From: Papaver somniferum
Taxonomy: Eukaryota; Streptophyta; Magnoliopsida; Ranunculales; Papaveraceae
Direction of reading: 5' to 3'
Length of the DNA stretch: 64,000 nucleotides
Assembly: GCF_003573695.1 (NCBI RefSeq)
Contig: NC_039363.1
Location: 127,765,302 to 127,829,301, forward strand
Below, piece after piece: positions 47,065 to 58,875 of this stretch. Position 1 is the first letter of the stretch. Each line of letters opens with the position of its first letter. The position numbers were made by a program, and so were the translations under genes. Below the pieces are notes generated by a model. The model had not been told where the DNA came from. It made no database searches and saw nothing but the letters and a program-made list of their open reading frames with translations.

Positions 47065-48496
47065 GTCAATTTTAGTGACAAAACTATCAATACATATGGA
47101 ATACAAAAAAAAAAATAAAGAAACTTTAGTAGCTCCTATTCCACATGTCTAATCTTCAACATCCTCGAAATCTTCGTCACTTCCAAGTACTCCAATGATC
47201 CCAAAGGTTGTAAGTTTAGCATCACCGCTGTTGAAGATCCGTAGCTATAACAATGAGAAAACAAAGTTCTCGATCATTGTTATACAGTGTTATAGTATTA
47301 TTACACAGTGTCAAAGTTCAATTGTATCATAACTTCAACAATAATACTATGGTGATATGTATCACTCCCCCTTAGTCAATACTCCATCTCACATGGAAAC
47401 CACTCCCCCTTACACACTGATCCGAAAATCATATGTATTTGTAGTATGAACTACATATTAATTCTCCCCCTTTTTGTTAATAAAATTGGCAAAGGTACAA
47501 GAACGGGATCATAATGAAATTTCCGAGAGAGACATTTCATGACAAAAGGAAAAAAATACATACCAACTAATTTAGATGCAATCATAAAGCCGAAGCTAAA
47601 TGCATTCATCAAGGAGTTTAAAGATACAAAATAACCCTTCTAAAATTCCACAACCGCACACCCCTCAAGATATGACCATTAAGCACAAGTTCAAAAAAGA
47701 ACTCTCTCCCATTTGATGTCATTCCCGAAGGAACAACAAGAGCGACCTTAATTTCGAAAGAAAAGAAGGATTTTTATTGGACAAAAAAAACCATGAGAAT
47801 GATCTCCTATATCTAAAAACTCAATCAAATTAATCACAAGTAAACACCCATGATTAATTTAATCGGAATACGCAATCAAATTAAACACAAAAACTGATCA
47901 ATTCAATTGATTATGCTCAACATAAGAGGACTTACAGAGGATTGCAGTATACACATAAAATATGGATCAGGGATGATCAATACTACGGAATATATAAGGA
48001 TTCATTCTATCTTCAATCATTATTTGCATAACAACAATCAATAGACATCATCCTTGTCACAAAAGATTTTAACCTATCTTCCATCAAAGATTTGACAATA
48101 TAGGCTTAACTTTTGTATTTGCCAAAAGTCCATTCATTCTTTAATCAATACATGAATACCGATCATGAATGACTTTACTTCTGACAAAGTATGGGACAAA
48201 CATAGTTCACGGACGTAAATACCAATATCCCATAACATATTGCAATATATAAAATCATAAAGATTAATACTGAAAAAAACATCTTCCAAACAAATTTATA
48301 ATTTAAACATGAAGATGAAAACGTTGGACATAGCTATGTGAAATCACAATAATTGCTATTCCAAACTCTAGTAATCCTTCAAAAACAAGAAAAAATTCTC
48401 ATAAGAAGTTTTTTAGGCTCAAGACAAACTCGTAATGCACATATAAGATGATTTGTCCTTAGAGGGTAGAATCAATATTTTTCTCCCGGATTTATA
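47065..48496 (-). other. A4 3' noncoding region with PPT-like tracts
   Basis: 1.4 kb without a gene. Further purine tracts (minus strand) near 47364-47374, 47401-47411 and 47462-47474. Contains the ATAGCTATGT / TTTGGAATAGC block near 48325-48370. Confidence 0.7.
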
Positions 48497-48817
48497 CTAA
48501 GTAGCTACCAAAGGCGTATAAAAATATTTTCTTAACAAAGAAGAACATACAAACGACCATCCACAATAGTTCACATAAAATGGTTGTGAACTTTCAAGAA
48601 TCCCATAGTAATCCGTACTACAGCCCATTCTTGAACTTACTTCTTTGTGATTCACCAAAAACATTCTTTTTAAATCTGCAGATGAGCATAGAAGAGTAGT
48701 ACTCCAAGAATCCAAGTGCCCAAGTCCAAGAGAAGTGGAACAAGTGCAACGAAACTGAGAAAAACACTCAAAAACAAGAGACAGGTAAAATACCAATCTT
48801 AACTCATCCAAATACAA
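48497..48817 (-). pseudogene. A4 possible ORF2 remnant, 106 codons, weak
   Basis: A frame starting MYLDELRLVFYLSLVF is Cys/Ser-rich and lies in the ORF2 position. In A3 the aligned DNA (53500-53820) keeps part of the frame (LVNHKEGSLRIGSS and YGILKCSQSYYVNY for LVNHKEVSSRMGCS and YGILESSQPFYVNY), with differences that mix sense changes with a changed end. It may be a decayed ORF2 unlike those of A1, A2 and B, or noncoding. Confidence 0.25.
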
Positions 48818-49321
48818 TAATTCTCATATCCATTTTAAATATAATTCAAAGAGGAATAGAATGCAAAAAGAATGAGGTCATTCCGAGTTCGGACGAAGAA
48901 GTTACGGCCAAAACAAGTTTATCGGATATCGACGTCAAGTCATACGGGTTTGCAAACAAAATTTCAAGTCTGCGAACTTAAACCTCTGGATTTTGATTTT
49001 AAAAGATGTTATGTATACCTGGTAGGTGTACCATGAAGTCCAAACATCCCGAACTACTATTTTCAAACCTAAACGTTTAAGAACCTTAAACACAGATCAA
49101 GTTAGGTAGAAAAGAACGATAAGAAAGGTACGTGAATCATTATAAGTTCTCTAAACAAATAAAAGCACAAATCTTGCTCAACTTTATAGACATACATTTT
49201 TAGATGAATCCAATTGAATTCTACAGCCTTACCGAACATAATCTGTGCACCCCAATTTTCGTGCTTCCCTCGCCGTATACATAGCAGGGCATTCCTTGGT
49301 GAGGATGCACTTACAACACAA
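48818..49321 (-). other. A4 spacer between gag-like gene and possible ORF2
   Basis: About 500 bp, no gene. Holds the phrase CCGTAACTTCTTCGTCCGAA near 48890-48915, kept in A3 at 53415. Confidence 0.5.
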
Positions 49322-50805
49322 TCAAGTTGTGTTGGGGTGAACAATGTCTTGTTCACCACAATTGACCTTTGGATTATCATGAAAGGGATCACTTTTAGAG
49401 CCTTTCACATCCAATTCCATTTTTCCAAAAAACTTGTTAAGTTCCAACATCATGGATACTGCCTTCTCCATAGTCATGGAATTTTCTAGAAGATCATTCC
49501 TTTTCACACTCAAAGCATCATTAGCTTTCTTTGGTACCCACTTCTGAGTGCGTTTAGGAACAACCGGATCCTTCTTCCCATTACTCTCTTCAAGATTTCT
49601 CGGAAGAAAATTGGATTGACCATTCTTTTGCAAGTTAGTCTTTCTCCAATTGGGAGCATCGGATCTTGTCTTAGTCTTTAGGAAGTTATCATTTTGATAA
49701 CCATTACGATTGTGAAAAGGCTTCGTATAACGCTTATAGGCAAATCTAGGTTTATCACAGCAACGACTCCTTTGCCTAAAGGTTGGAAAGTTATAACCTG
49801 TAATGTTAAGGTGATTAACCTTAGCATATGATCTTGGTTTCACAACTTCTTGTGATGCCCAAACAAGAACATCATGAAGTTTCTTATTCCTTATACGAAA
49901 AGGACATCTCCTTTCCAGGTGACCTTTATTTCCGCAATAGTGGCAAATATAAGGAATGTTCTTACCTCGATCCGTATGTGCTGACTTTGATAGTCTTTGC
50001 TCTTTCGAACCTTAATTGCCGGTGAAGGTATTTCACTTTTGTCATCAGTGGAAACCTTTTGTTGAGAAGAATCACTAGCCTTGACAAAATTTACCTCTTT
50101 GCTAATACTTGGAGCATCTATTCCCTTGTATCCCAATCCCCGTGTATCACGATGATTTTTACTTGCTCCTAGCATAGTGGTTAATTTGCTTGAACTAGTT
50201 TTGAACTTTTTCAAGTCATCTTCCAACATCTTGATTTTATCAAGAGCAGCAGCTAAATCAGCCTCAAGGCGTTTTTCTCGAGCGAGACAAGCACTTTCTC
50301 TGTCATCAAAACTAATTTATTGAGAGTTAAACCTTGCTTCAGATTCTACAATTTTTCTCTTCCAACAAAAAGTCCTTTTGATAAAGATTATCACATTCAA
50401 GTGACTTCATACATAGGTTTTCCTCAGAATCCTTGAGGATCGATTCGTTAGAACGATTCGAAAAATAAACACCTGCGTAACATCTTCTCGATTTCTTGTT
50501 TTCTCGACAGAGAGGAGTCAGAAGAGGTGAGACATGAGAAGTGTAATCTTCATCATCTTCCACGAATCCAAATACTTAACATACTCTGAGACTTCCTCAT
50601 CAACATCTCTATCAATATCTGAGTCACCTTCATCAGAAAGTTCATCCAACTGTTCTTCTAAGAGAGTTTCCCAATCAACAGTTTTTATATCAAGATAATG
50701 TTTAGATATTGACTTAGATGTGATATTTCTCTCAGGTGAATCCAAGCTTTTAGTTACATCTGGTAATTTCTGAACTGGTACGTTATTAGAGATAGACTCG
50801 TCCAT
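49322..50805 (-). pseudogene. A4 gag-like gene, broken
   Basis: Starts MDESISNNVPVQKLPDV at 50805 (minus strand). Acidic segment with DSDIDRDVDEEVSEYV, TPLCRENKKSRRCYAG, coiled coil, GLGYKGIDAPSISKEV (near 50145), CCHC knuckle CHYCGNKGHLERRC at 49904-49945, and a tail with KRTQKWVPK and EQDIVHPNTT ending at 49322. Frameshifts near 50540, 50340 and 49890 break it, but the final 173-codon frame (49843-49322) is long and clean. Same architecture as A3 and B; no UBN2 part. Confidence 0.78.
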
Positions 50806-50855
50806 AATCAGATCACTACAAACACAGACTTATAAGGTCTTTAACGTGTTTGCCT

Positions 50856-50867
50856 TCTCTGATACCA
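50856..50867 (-). other. A4 primer-binding site
   Basis: TGGTATCAGAGA on the minus strand, one mismatch to the tRNA-iMet-type PBS. Confidence 0.85.
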
Positions 50868-50869
50868 AT

Positions 50870-53340
50870 TAAAAAAGTGGGGTCTAACAACACCACCCAA
50901 TATTTCTCTTAGCAATCCGTATGGACTAAATCCAATATATTTTACTAGAGAATCAACTAGATAGTCAGACTCAATCTAGATTAAAGTATATCGAGGAGTT
51001 AATATCTCTCTCTTGTTTTGATTTACTCGAGCTAACATAAATCAGCGAGTCCTTAATCAAACACAAGGATTAACGTGGATGGTACCAAAGACCAATATCC
51101 AAGGATCAATCATTGACAATCAACAATCAAAGGTTGGATTACTCTAATTGATGATCTAACGCACAACCTTTATTATTTCAATTATAAAGATAAAAAAATA
51201 TAATGCGGAAAATGAAATAACATAGACACCAGAAATTTTGTTAACGAGGAAACCGCAAATGCAGAAAAACCCTGGGACCTAGTCCACATTGAACACACAA
51301 TGTATTAAGACGCTACAGACACTAGCCTACTCCAAGATAACTTCGGACTGGACTGTAGTTGAACCCCAATCAGTCTCCCACTGATCCAAGGTACAGTTGT
51401 ACTCCCTACGCCTCTGATCCCAACAGGATACTGCGCACATGATTCCCTTAGCTGATCTCACACACAACTAAGAGTTGCTACAATCCAAAATCGCAGGCTT
51501 TGACAATGAACAAATCTTTCTCACACAGACAAGTCTATCAAAGGATCAATCTGTCTCCCACGGATAAACCCTAAAGGTTTTGTTCCGTCTTTTGATAATA
51601 ATCAAGGTGAACAGGAACCAACTGATAATCCGGTCTTATATTCCCGAAGAACAGCCTAGAATTATCAATCACCTCACAACAATATTAATCGTATGGTAGC
51701 GAAATAAGATGTTGCGGAATCACAAACAACGAGATGAAGATGTTTGTGATTACTTTTTATATCTTTCCTATCGGAGATATCAATCTCAATCCAATCAATC
51801 TGATTGTACTCGTACGATAGAAGATGCAAGATCACATCACAAAACTACGATAAAAGTAGCATCGATCTGGCTTTACAATCCCAATGAAGTCTTTAAGTCG
51901 TTAACCTGGTTTTAGAAGAAGAAAACTAAAGGTTAAAGGAGAACCGACTCTAGCACGCAAACTAGTATCACACGTAAGGTGTGGGGATTAGTTTTGCACA
52001 ATACTAGATGTCTCCTTTATATATTCTTTCAAATCAGGGTTTGCAATCAATGTTAGCTTAGTAACAAAGCATTCAATATTCACCGTTATATGAAAACCTG
52101 ATTTAGATTCAAGTTAATGTTTCTCAACCGTTAGATCGAAAACTTAGCTTGTTACACACACTTGATAATGCACACTTCTAGGTTTGTTAACCGTACTCAA
52201 ATGTATGCGCTTGTTGGTTCAACAATAGTTAACCAAATGGTTAACCATATGAGCATTTCATTTCAACCACGTTCTTTTTCACCATAACTAGTTCAAATGA
52301 TTTCAAATGAACTAGTTAGAGAGTTGTTCAATTGCAAGGAAATCTCATGTACTAAACAAGACACAATTGAAGCAAAGATGATTTGATTCACTTGAATCTG
52401 TTCATGAACTATTATATCCACGGTTTGCAAACTGCATTCCTTAGTCTTTTTAAGTTTAATTTCAGAAATCATCTTCAGATATATAACCTTCTCAAGTTCG
52501 CAGACTAGGTTCGCGGACTTAAGTTACCTTGCAGAGTTTGCAAACTCCAGCAGAAATTCTCGGGTATGAGAACTTCGCCGGTTCGCAAACTGGGTTCGCG
52601 GACTGAGTTTGCGGACTTAGCTTCATGCAAGTAGTTTGTCAACTCCAGCAGAAATTCTCAGGTTTGAGAACTTTGGCAGTTCGCGGACTTGGCTCACGCC
52701 ATTCTTCCGGTTCTCTTGATCAACAAAGTTCGCAAACTTTGGTTCAAGGAATAGGACTTATATATAAATGTGTTTCCACAATAATGCTTATGTCCACCAT
52801 TGGTTATGTAATCTTAACTCTCATTTCAATCATTGAAACATTTTTAGAGGACGTTATATAGTTGTTACACCATTTATCGTCAAAGCAATTTTCAAGATGA
52901 TTGAAACATATCATGACTTTCATCACATGGTAAAGATAAACTTGATCGAAGCGAAAATCTTACCAACACATATTTCGAGATATAGATAGGCGAGGTATAC
53001 TCGGCTCGAAATACCAAATGTGTATAATCCAAGTCTATATATAAAGCATACGACTTCTTGTCTCAAAGAGTAGGAGATAGAGTAGATATAATTTTGAGTG
53101 ATAGATAAGTTCAAGTCTTCACATACCTTTTTGTCGAGAAGTTCCACCGGTTCCTTGAGTAGTTCTTCTACTTGTATGATGAATCGCCATGAAGTCCTTC
53201 AGCTCAACTACACTTTCTATCCTAGTTCGAGACTTAGCTATAATATACTAGAAATAAAGACTTATAGTTTAGACCAATAACATTAACAAACATGCTTGAG
53301 ATAGAAACGCATGCGAGTTCGACCGAGCAATGCTCTAACA
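50870..53340 (-). repeat. A4 5' LTR
   Basis: 2471 bp, near-identical by eye to 44595-47052. Palindromes at about 52495-52520, 52577-52615 and 52678-52692; TATA box at 52016-52025 reversed. Confidence 0.88.
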
Positions 53341-54013
53341 CATACTCTCCCAGGTCATGAAAATTCGTTTGCAAACCCGTATGCATCGTCGATATTCGGT
53401 AAACTTGTTTTGGCCGTAACTTGTTCGTATGAACTCGGAATGACCTCATTATTTTTGCATTCTCTTCCTCTTTGAATTTTATTCAAAATAAAGATGATAA
53501 TTCCTAAATTTGAATGAGTTTAGGTTGGTCCTTGTCCCGTATCTTGTTTTTGAGTAATTTGCTCCGTTTCGTCGCACTTGTTCTACTTCTGTTGGACTTG
53601 GGCACTTGGATTATTGGAGTAATTCTATTATAAGCTCATTTTTATCTTTTACAAGAATGATGTTGGTGAATCACAAAGAAGGAAGTTTAAGAATAGGCAG
53701 TAGTACGCATTGCTATGGGATTCTTAAATGTTCACAATCATATTATGTGAACTATGGTACATGGTCTTTAATGACTCTGTATGTTCTTCTTTGTTAAGAA
53801 AATATTTTTATACGCCTTTGGTAACCACTTTAGGTGTAAATCCGGGCGAAAAAGATTGATTCTACCCTCTAAGGACAAATCATCTTATATGTGCATTACG
53901 AGTTTGTCTTGATGCCTAGGAAACTTCTTATGAGAATTTATTCTTATTTTTGAGAAGTATTACTAGAGTTTGGAATAGCCATTATTGTGATTACACATAG
54001 CTATGTCCAACGA
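53341..54013 (+). other. A3 3' noncoding region, right of A4
   Basis: 673 bp continuing A3. Contains GGCCGTAACTTGTTCGT and the shared TTTGGAATAGCCATTATTGTG block (about 53970). A 63-codon frame at 53606-53797 is the counterpart of the A4 frame at 48497-48817. Ends abruptly at 54013. Confidence 0.7.
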
Positions 54014-54593
54014 TCACGAATAGTCTGGTTGCCGTGAGTTTTTAAACTCATCCAAGCTATTCTCATTCCCATCCGACACCACCAATCTTCATCCAAATCC
54101 ATAACTTACTGTTTCCGCTATTAACTTCCTAGCTTTTCATATCTTTCTAACTTCTTTATTTCCTTCTCAAACTGCTCCCTTCTCTGCTCGACAATCTCAG
54201 TCAACCAAAAGCTCGAGCTCAAAGCATCATCGTTGGAATCTTCTATAACATCAGTTTAAGCTCCTCTCTCGAGAATCAATTGCCAACACCATCTCCGTTC
54301 TTATTTAACTCTTCTCAGCTTCTCAGCCAATGTTTTATCGGATAAACCAAAACAGGTCCATTGCTTCACTGCCAAACTCGGTTTCAGATTCTTTACCACT
54401 TCCCTGTCTTGCTCGGTCCCTGTTCTTCTTCATTACTACCAGCAACAACATATAGCTCAACTTCTTGCTCGTACTCCATGTCAAACTCGAGCACCATCAG
54501 CTTCTCATGATCACTGCCATCACCTATACTGCCGATAATGGCAGCGACTCCATCAACTGGTAACAATTCTCATCTTCACCCACATTCTCGAGC
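54014..54593. other. Unclassified segment, left part
   Basis: 580 bp of sequence unlike A3 or B, rich in the hexamer CTCGAG. It continues at 58876 after the LINE. No gene; no LTR tip found at its left end. It may be a fragment of an LTR or UTR of another retroelement. Confidence 0.45.
54583..54593. repeat. LINE TSD, 3' side (cattctcgagc)
   Basis: cattctcgagc, with the next tt ambiguous, is repeated at 58865-58875. Length 11-13 bp, as expected for an L1. Confidence 0.85.
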
Positions 54594-54753
54594 TTTTTTT
54601 TTTTGATCAGACAGCTGGGGTTAAAGGTACCCCCTCCCCATTGAACAAGAAAACAAAACAAAAAAGAAAACAACTACCTACTACGACTGTACACTTTCCC
54701 TTCCTTATCCTCCTTGATAATCTTGCAAAGTTCTTCAGAAAAATCATCAACTC

Positions 54754-56043
54754 TCACATCCATCCATTTAGTAGGAGGATAGGAATTATCAAGAGCGTTG
54801 GCAGCCCTATTAGTCTCTCTATATACATGAGAGATTTTAACACCTCAAAAAACTCCCTTAAGAGGTTTACTCTTTTCCAAATCTGAAGCAACTGCCAGGG
54901 AGGCTTGTCTTTATGCTTCAAAAGATAATAAATGACCATAGAATCAACATCTAGATGCGCTTTCCTACAACCTCTGAGTTTAGCAAGAGAAAGACTCATC
55001 TCAACGCCTTGTAACTCGTGAGCCGCAACAGAGATGGGAGGACCACCTCCTATGGCATCAGCAATAGTATCACCTTCACTGTTTCTAACAATAGCACCCC
55101 ACCCTCTTGAGTTCTCCCATTTTGAGCCATCAGTATTAATCATGGCCTCATCAGGGTCAGGGAACAACCATGAGCAAGACTGTAAAGCAGGAGAAACAAA
55201 ATTGCAGGTGATCCCCCATCTATCAGCAAATTCCCTAGCCGTAGGACTATCTTTCACTTTGCTTTTCATGGATAAGGCCTTAAATCTGACATCATCAACA
55301 ATAGCATAACTAACTCGTTCTGCTGAATTAAATTTACCCGCAAAGACCCTGTTGTTCCTCTCTTTCCAAATATGATACATAAAACAATTGAGAGCAATCT
55401 TATTAAATCTGGAAATAACCCCTTCACCTGTAAAATTTGCAACACACCAATGTATCTCCTGCAACCAGCAACTACTTAGCTCACTAATATAACCCATCTT
55501 AACCAGAATGGCCTTCCAGATGCCAGCAGAAAAAAGACACTTATGAAATAGATTCTCCTCTGACTCACCCATACCCTCACAAAGAATACAAGTAGCCGTT
55601 TGAAGTAAACCCCATTTAACCATATTCTCTCTTTTCTTCACTCTCATATGAAACCCCAGCCAAGCAATGAAAGAGTGCCTTGGCACATAAAATTTGAACC
55701 AAACAAGAATCTGCCAAGAAGCCTTCTCTTTAGCTCCTGCTAAGATCTTGTAAGAGTCTTTCATAGTGTAGTCACCACTAGCACTAGGTTTCCACACAAT
55801 TATGTCATGTTCAGTCTCATTGAAATCCACTTCTTGAAGCTTATAAATCACATGAATAACATCAGGATTTTGATAATGGGGAAAACACCATTTAGAGTTA
55901 TCAATGTAGTCACTTACCATAGAATTAGAGGTAGCACAAAGCTCGTCAATGATATCTCTACTCAGCCACTCGTTCAACCTACCGCAAGGGTGCCAGAGAT
56001 CAGACATGAATTTAATATTTTCTCCATTTCTAATCAGATGCAA
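54754..56043 (-). pseudogene. LINE zinc-finger region (zf-RVT) and RNase H
   Basis: A 429-codon open frame on the minus strand. The first half has the zf-RVT pattern (DIIVWKPSASGDYTMKDSY, then CILCEGMGESEENLFHKC). From about residue 300 comes RNase H: NTDGSKWENSRGWGAIVRN (first Asp), HELQGVEMSL (Glu), HLDVDSMVI (Asp). Near 54840 a one-base shift moves the last part, HVYRETNRAAN in the neighbouring frame, out of phase. The frame is cut from the RT part by a stop before 56043. It would degrade the RNA of the RNA-DNA hybrid. Confidence 0.85.
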
Positions 56044-56088
56044 AATAAGTTCCTTAGCACTATTCCTTTGCTCAAGTATTCTTCGCCA

Positions 56089-57491
56089 TCACCAAGAAGA
56101 TTCATGTGGCATAGTAAGAGACCAAAAATCTCTATTTCTAATAAGGTTTTTGTGAACCCAATCAGTCCAAATATTTACCTTCCCGCTAACAAGATCCCAC
56201 ACATGTCTGAGGTTTGCGGCAGAATTTGTGACCTCAAGCCTTCTCACCCCCAATCCCCCTTCATCAACCGGACTACACACTATATCCCACCCAATTGGAT
56301 GATATTTATTTCCCATGTCAGCACCTGCCCGTAAAAATTTCTTACAAATGGAATTTAGTTCCTTAATATCTCTCTTCGGTAAAACAAAGCAGGAAAGCCA
56401 GAAAAATATCATACCACTAATAACAATTTTAATCAATAAGAGTCTTCGCATAAGATAAAGATTTCGATTTCCAGGACTTTTCCCTTTTAATGACCTTAGA
56501 TATCAAAGGAAGACAATCCTGGTAAGATAGCCTAGTAGACAAAAGCGGAACTCCAAGGTAACGAACAGGTAAATCTCCTACAGTGCAATCCAAACAATCC
56601 ACAGTATGGGACAGGATGTCACTATCCAGTATCCACCGAAGGTGAGTAAAGAGCAGTTTTTTGTTTGTTCATCTCAAGCCCAGAAATATTGCTGAAAACA
56701 GTGATATCATACTTGAGAGAATTTGCGGCAGGAAGAGAGCCTTTGAAAAACACTAAAACATCATCCGCGAAACACAAGTGCGTAAGATTAGTCAAGCGAC
56801 ATCTAGGGTTGAGACCATAAGAACCAGCTGCAACTTGACAATTCAAAGAAATACTCAAAATTTACATAATGATTACAGACAAATACGGAGAGAGCGGACA
56901 GCCTTGACGAAGGCCTCTAAAGGATGAGAAGTAACCATACGGAGAACCATTGATAAGGATAGCAAATTTGACATAGGATATGCAAATATAAATCCGATCA
57001 ATAAATTGGTTAGGAAAACCCATGCGCCGTAAGCAAAGAAAAATTGCCTCCCAACTGACTGTGTCGTATGCTTTTCTTAAATCATTCTTTAAAGAACATC
57101 TAGGTGCACCGTTACTCCTATGATAGTTTCTAACAATCTCATGTGCAAGCATGATGTTATCAATAATAGCAATAATTTTTGTGATACACTTGTAGATAAC
57201 GTTACAACAAGAGATGGGTCTATAGTCAGAAACCTTTGCAGGATTATCAATCTTTGGAATCAAAGTGAGAAAAGTACTGTTTACCTCACCCAAAAGCTTC
57301 AACTTTGAGAAAAAATTATGAATTGCCTTAACGAAATCAAATTCAATAATGCTCCAGCAAACCTTGAAGAAATGGCTAGAGAAGCCATCCGGTCCTGGAG
57401 CTTTGCTAGAACCAATGCAAGAGAGCGCATAAACTATTTCATCACGAGAAATGGGAGAGATCAAATCATTAGCCTCATCAACACCAACCAA
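56089..57491 (-). pseudogene. LINE reverse transcriptase, broken
   Basis: Minus strand: KAPGPDGFSSHFFK, LIPKIDNPAKVSDYRPISCCNVIYK, LRKAYDTVSW (catalytic Asp region), RGLRQGCPLSPYL and, after a stop at 56862, LCFADDVLVFFKG with the FADD box (near 56760). The thumb part follows at 56451-56089 (KKFLRAGADMGNKYHPIGWD, GGLGVRRLE). Frameshifts divide it into at least three pieces. It is the only reverse transcriptase in the window. Confidence 0.88.
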
Positions 57492-57643
57492 GTTAGAAAA
57501 TTGAACAAAAGAAGCATCATTATCAGTAAAACTAGGAGTTTTTTTCCATTAAAAAGATCAGAGAAAAAGTGAATACACTCCAAAGAAATTTCTTTGTCAT
57601 CTGAGTATTATCATTAGAAGTCTTCAAAGTTAAAATATTATTT

Positions 57644-58695
57644 CTAGAACGTCTCTCTTTTAAAGAATTGTGGAAAAAAGAAGCATTCGAGTCCCCCCGA
57701 CTCCATCCATTGAACCCTAGATTTCTGCTTAAGCATCGACTCTTCTTGCCTTACCAATTTAGCATAAGCACTGACAGCTCTTTTCTCTTCATGAGCATCG
57801 TTAGCATCAAAAGGCCGAGATTGAACTGTAGCTTGAGATGTTACCATAACCTCCTTTGCTTGACACATTAAGTCAGAAAGATTATTCGACCTAGTTCTTC
57901 TCCGTTCCCTCAACGCCTGCTTAACCCTCTTGAGCTTAGATACAAGAACAAACATAGGGTTTCCCTTGATATTTATATTCCAAGCAGCTCGAACAATATC
58001 CAAAAAATCAGGTTCATCCGTAAGATAATTAAAAAACCTGAACGGTGGTGGACCATGTTGACGTTGTTCAAAAACGGAACAGACCATAGGGGAATGATCT
58101 GAGACTCTCGGGTTTAAAGAATCAGCCTTTGAACAATTAAATAAAGAAACCCATTCGATATTGACTAAAATTATGTCAATTTTAGAAACAATCCTTCCCG
58201 AACCTATTTTTTTATTAGACCATGTAAAGAAATCACCCGAAAAATGAAGATCAAATAAGTGGGTATCCTGAATACACTGAATGAAATCATTCATAGAAGA
58301 AACATGAACATTTGAACTACCCATTCGTTCATTAGAAGAAAGAATTTCATTAAAATACCCTAACACCACCCAAGGACCCTCATACATAGAAGCAAAAACA
58401 TTAAGATCATTCCAAAAAGAAGTCCTAAGAGTACTATCGTTTTCACCATACACCATAGTAACAGCAAATTTTAGATTCCTACTTGTAATGACTTCAAAAA
58501 AAAAATAGCCTGTGAAGATAAATGGATAATTGAAATACTAACTTCAAGGGGATTCCATCCCACCCAGATTCTACCAGAACAATTATTACAGTAATTATCA
58601 ATGAACTTCCGGTTCTTATTTATAGAAAACCTAATAACATCTTTATTGAGATCATGAACATGTGTTTCAACAATTCCTACAATGAAGTCAAACAA
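57644..58695 (-). pseudogene. LINE APE-type endonuclease, broken
   Basis: Minus strand: GIVETHVHD (metal-binding Glu) and GRIWVGWNP at 58695-58471, a frameshift in an A/T homopolymer near 58494-58507, then MVYGENDSTLR, WVVLGYFNEIL, SKIDIILVN and VSDHSPM. The usual Gly-Asp-Phe-Asn reads Gly-Tyr-Phe-Asn, so a catalytic Asp has been lost (one base, gat to tat). The frame ends at 57644. This enzyme nicks the target DNA for LINE insertion. Confidence 0.85.
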
Positions 58696-58864
58696 AATGA
58701 ATTCAATACATCAAAATCAACACAATATAACACTGATCATCATCAAATCAAAACCAACAATGTCTATCTATACCTCCACAGCAGTCGGACCAGAATTCCC
58801 ACTTCCACCTGATACCATGCTACCAACATATATAAAATGAAAATAAAATGAAAAGATTCTTAAT
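58696..58864 (-). other. LINE 5' end, truncated
   Basis: 170 bp upstream of the endonuclease frame, with no recognisable ORF1. Confidence 0.6.
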
Positions 58865-58875
58865 CATTCTCGAGC
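58865..58875. repeat. LINE TSD, 5' side
   Basis: cattctcgagc, identical to 54583-54593. Confidence 0.85.

Larger units (their letters stand above)
44595..53340 (-). mobile_element. Element A4, Sirevirus-like, pol-less, reverse, inserted in A3
   Basis: Complete from LTR to LTR: 5' LTR 50870-53340, PBS 50856-50867, broken gag-like gene 50805-49322, 3' noncoding region, PPT 47053-47064, 3' LTR 44595-47052, all on the minus strand. The two LTRs look very similar by eye, so it is one of the younger insertions. No perfect TSD is found: left flank atcat and right flank catac share only cat. The interior after the gag-like gene has no pol domain. Confidence 0.85.
40372..54013 (+). mobile_element. 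Element A3, Sirevirus-like, 3' end lost
   Basis: 5' LTR 40372-42725, PBS, broken gag-like gene 42791-44275, then 3' noncoding sequence 44276-44594 that resumes at 53341-54013 after the reverse insertion A4. The flanks of A4 are colinear with the interior of A4 itself (48840-49060, reversed), which supports the rejoining. At 54013, in the shared block CTATGTCCAACG, A3 stops. Its last ~1.2 kb, PPT and 3' LTR are missing. Confidence 0.8.
54594..58864 (-). mobile_element. L1-type LINE, 5'-truncated, reverse
   Basis: 4.27 kb, bounded by an 11-13 bp TSD, with a poly-A tail seen as a T run at 54594-54603. It encodes on the minus strand an APE-type endonuclease, reverse transcriptase, a zinc-finger region and RNase H, in the order of plant L1 elements. 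ORF1 is missing, which fits 5' truncation at insertion. All frames carry shifts or stops. Confidence 0.9.

Noticed and set aside
55807..56334. 175-codon plus-strand frame opposite the LINE
   Set aside because: Shadow of the LINE coding strand, which has clear zf-RVT and RT motifs.
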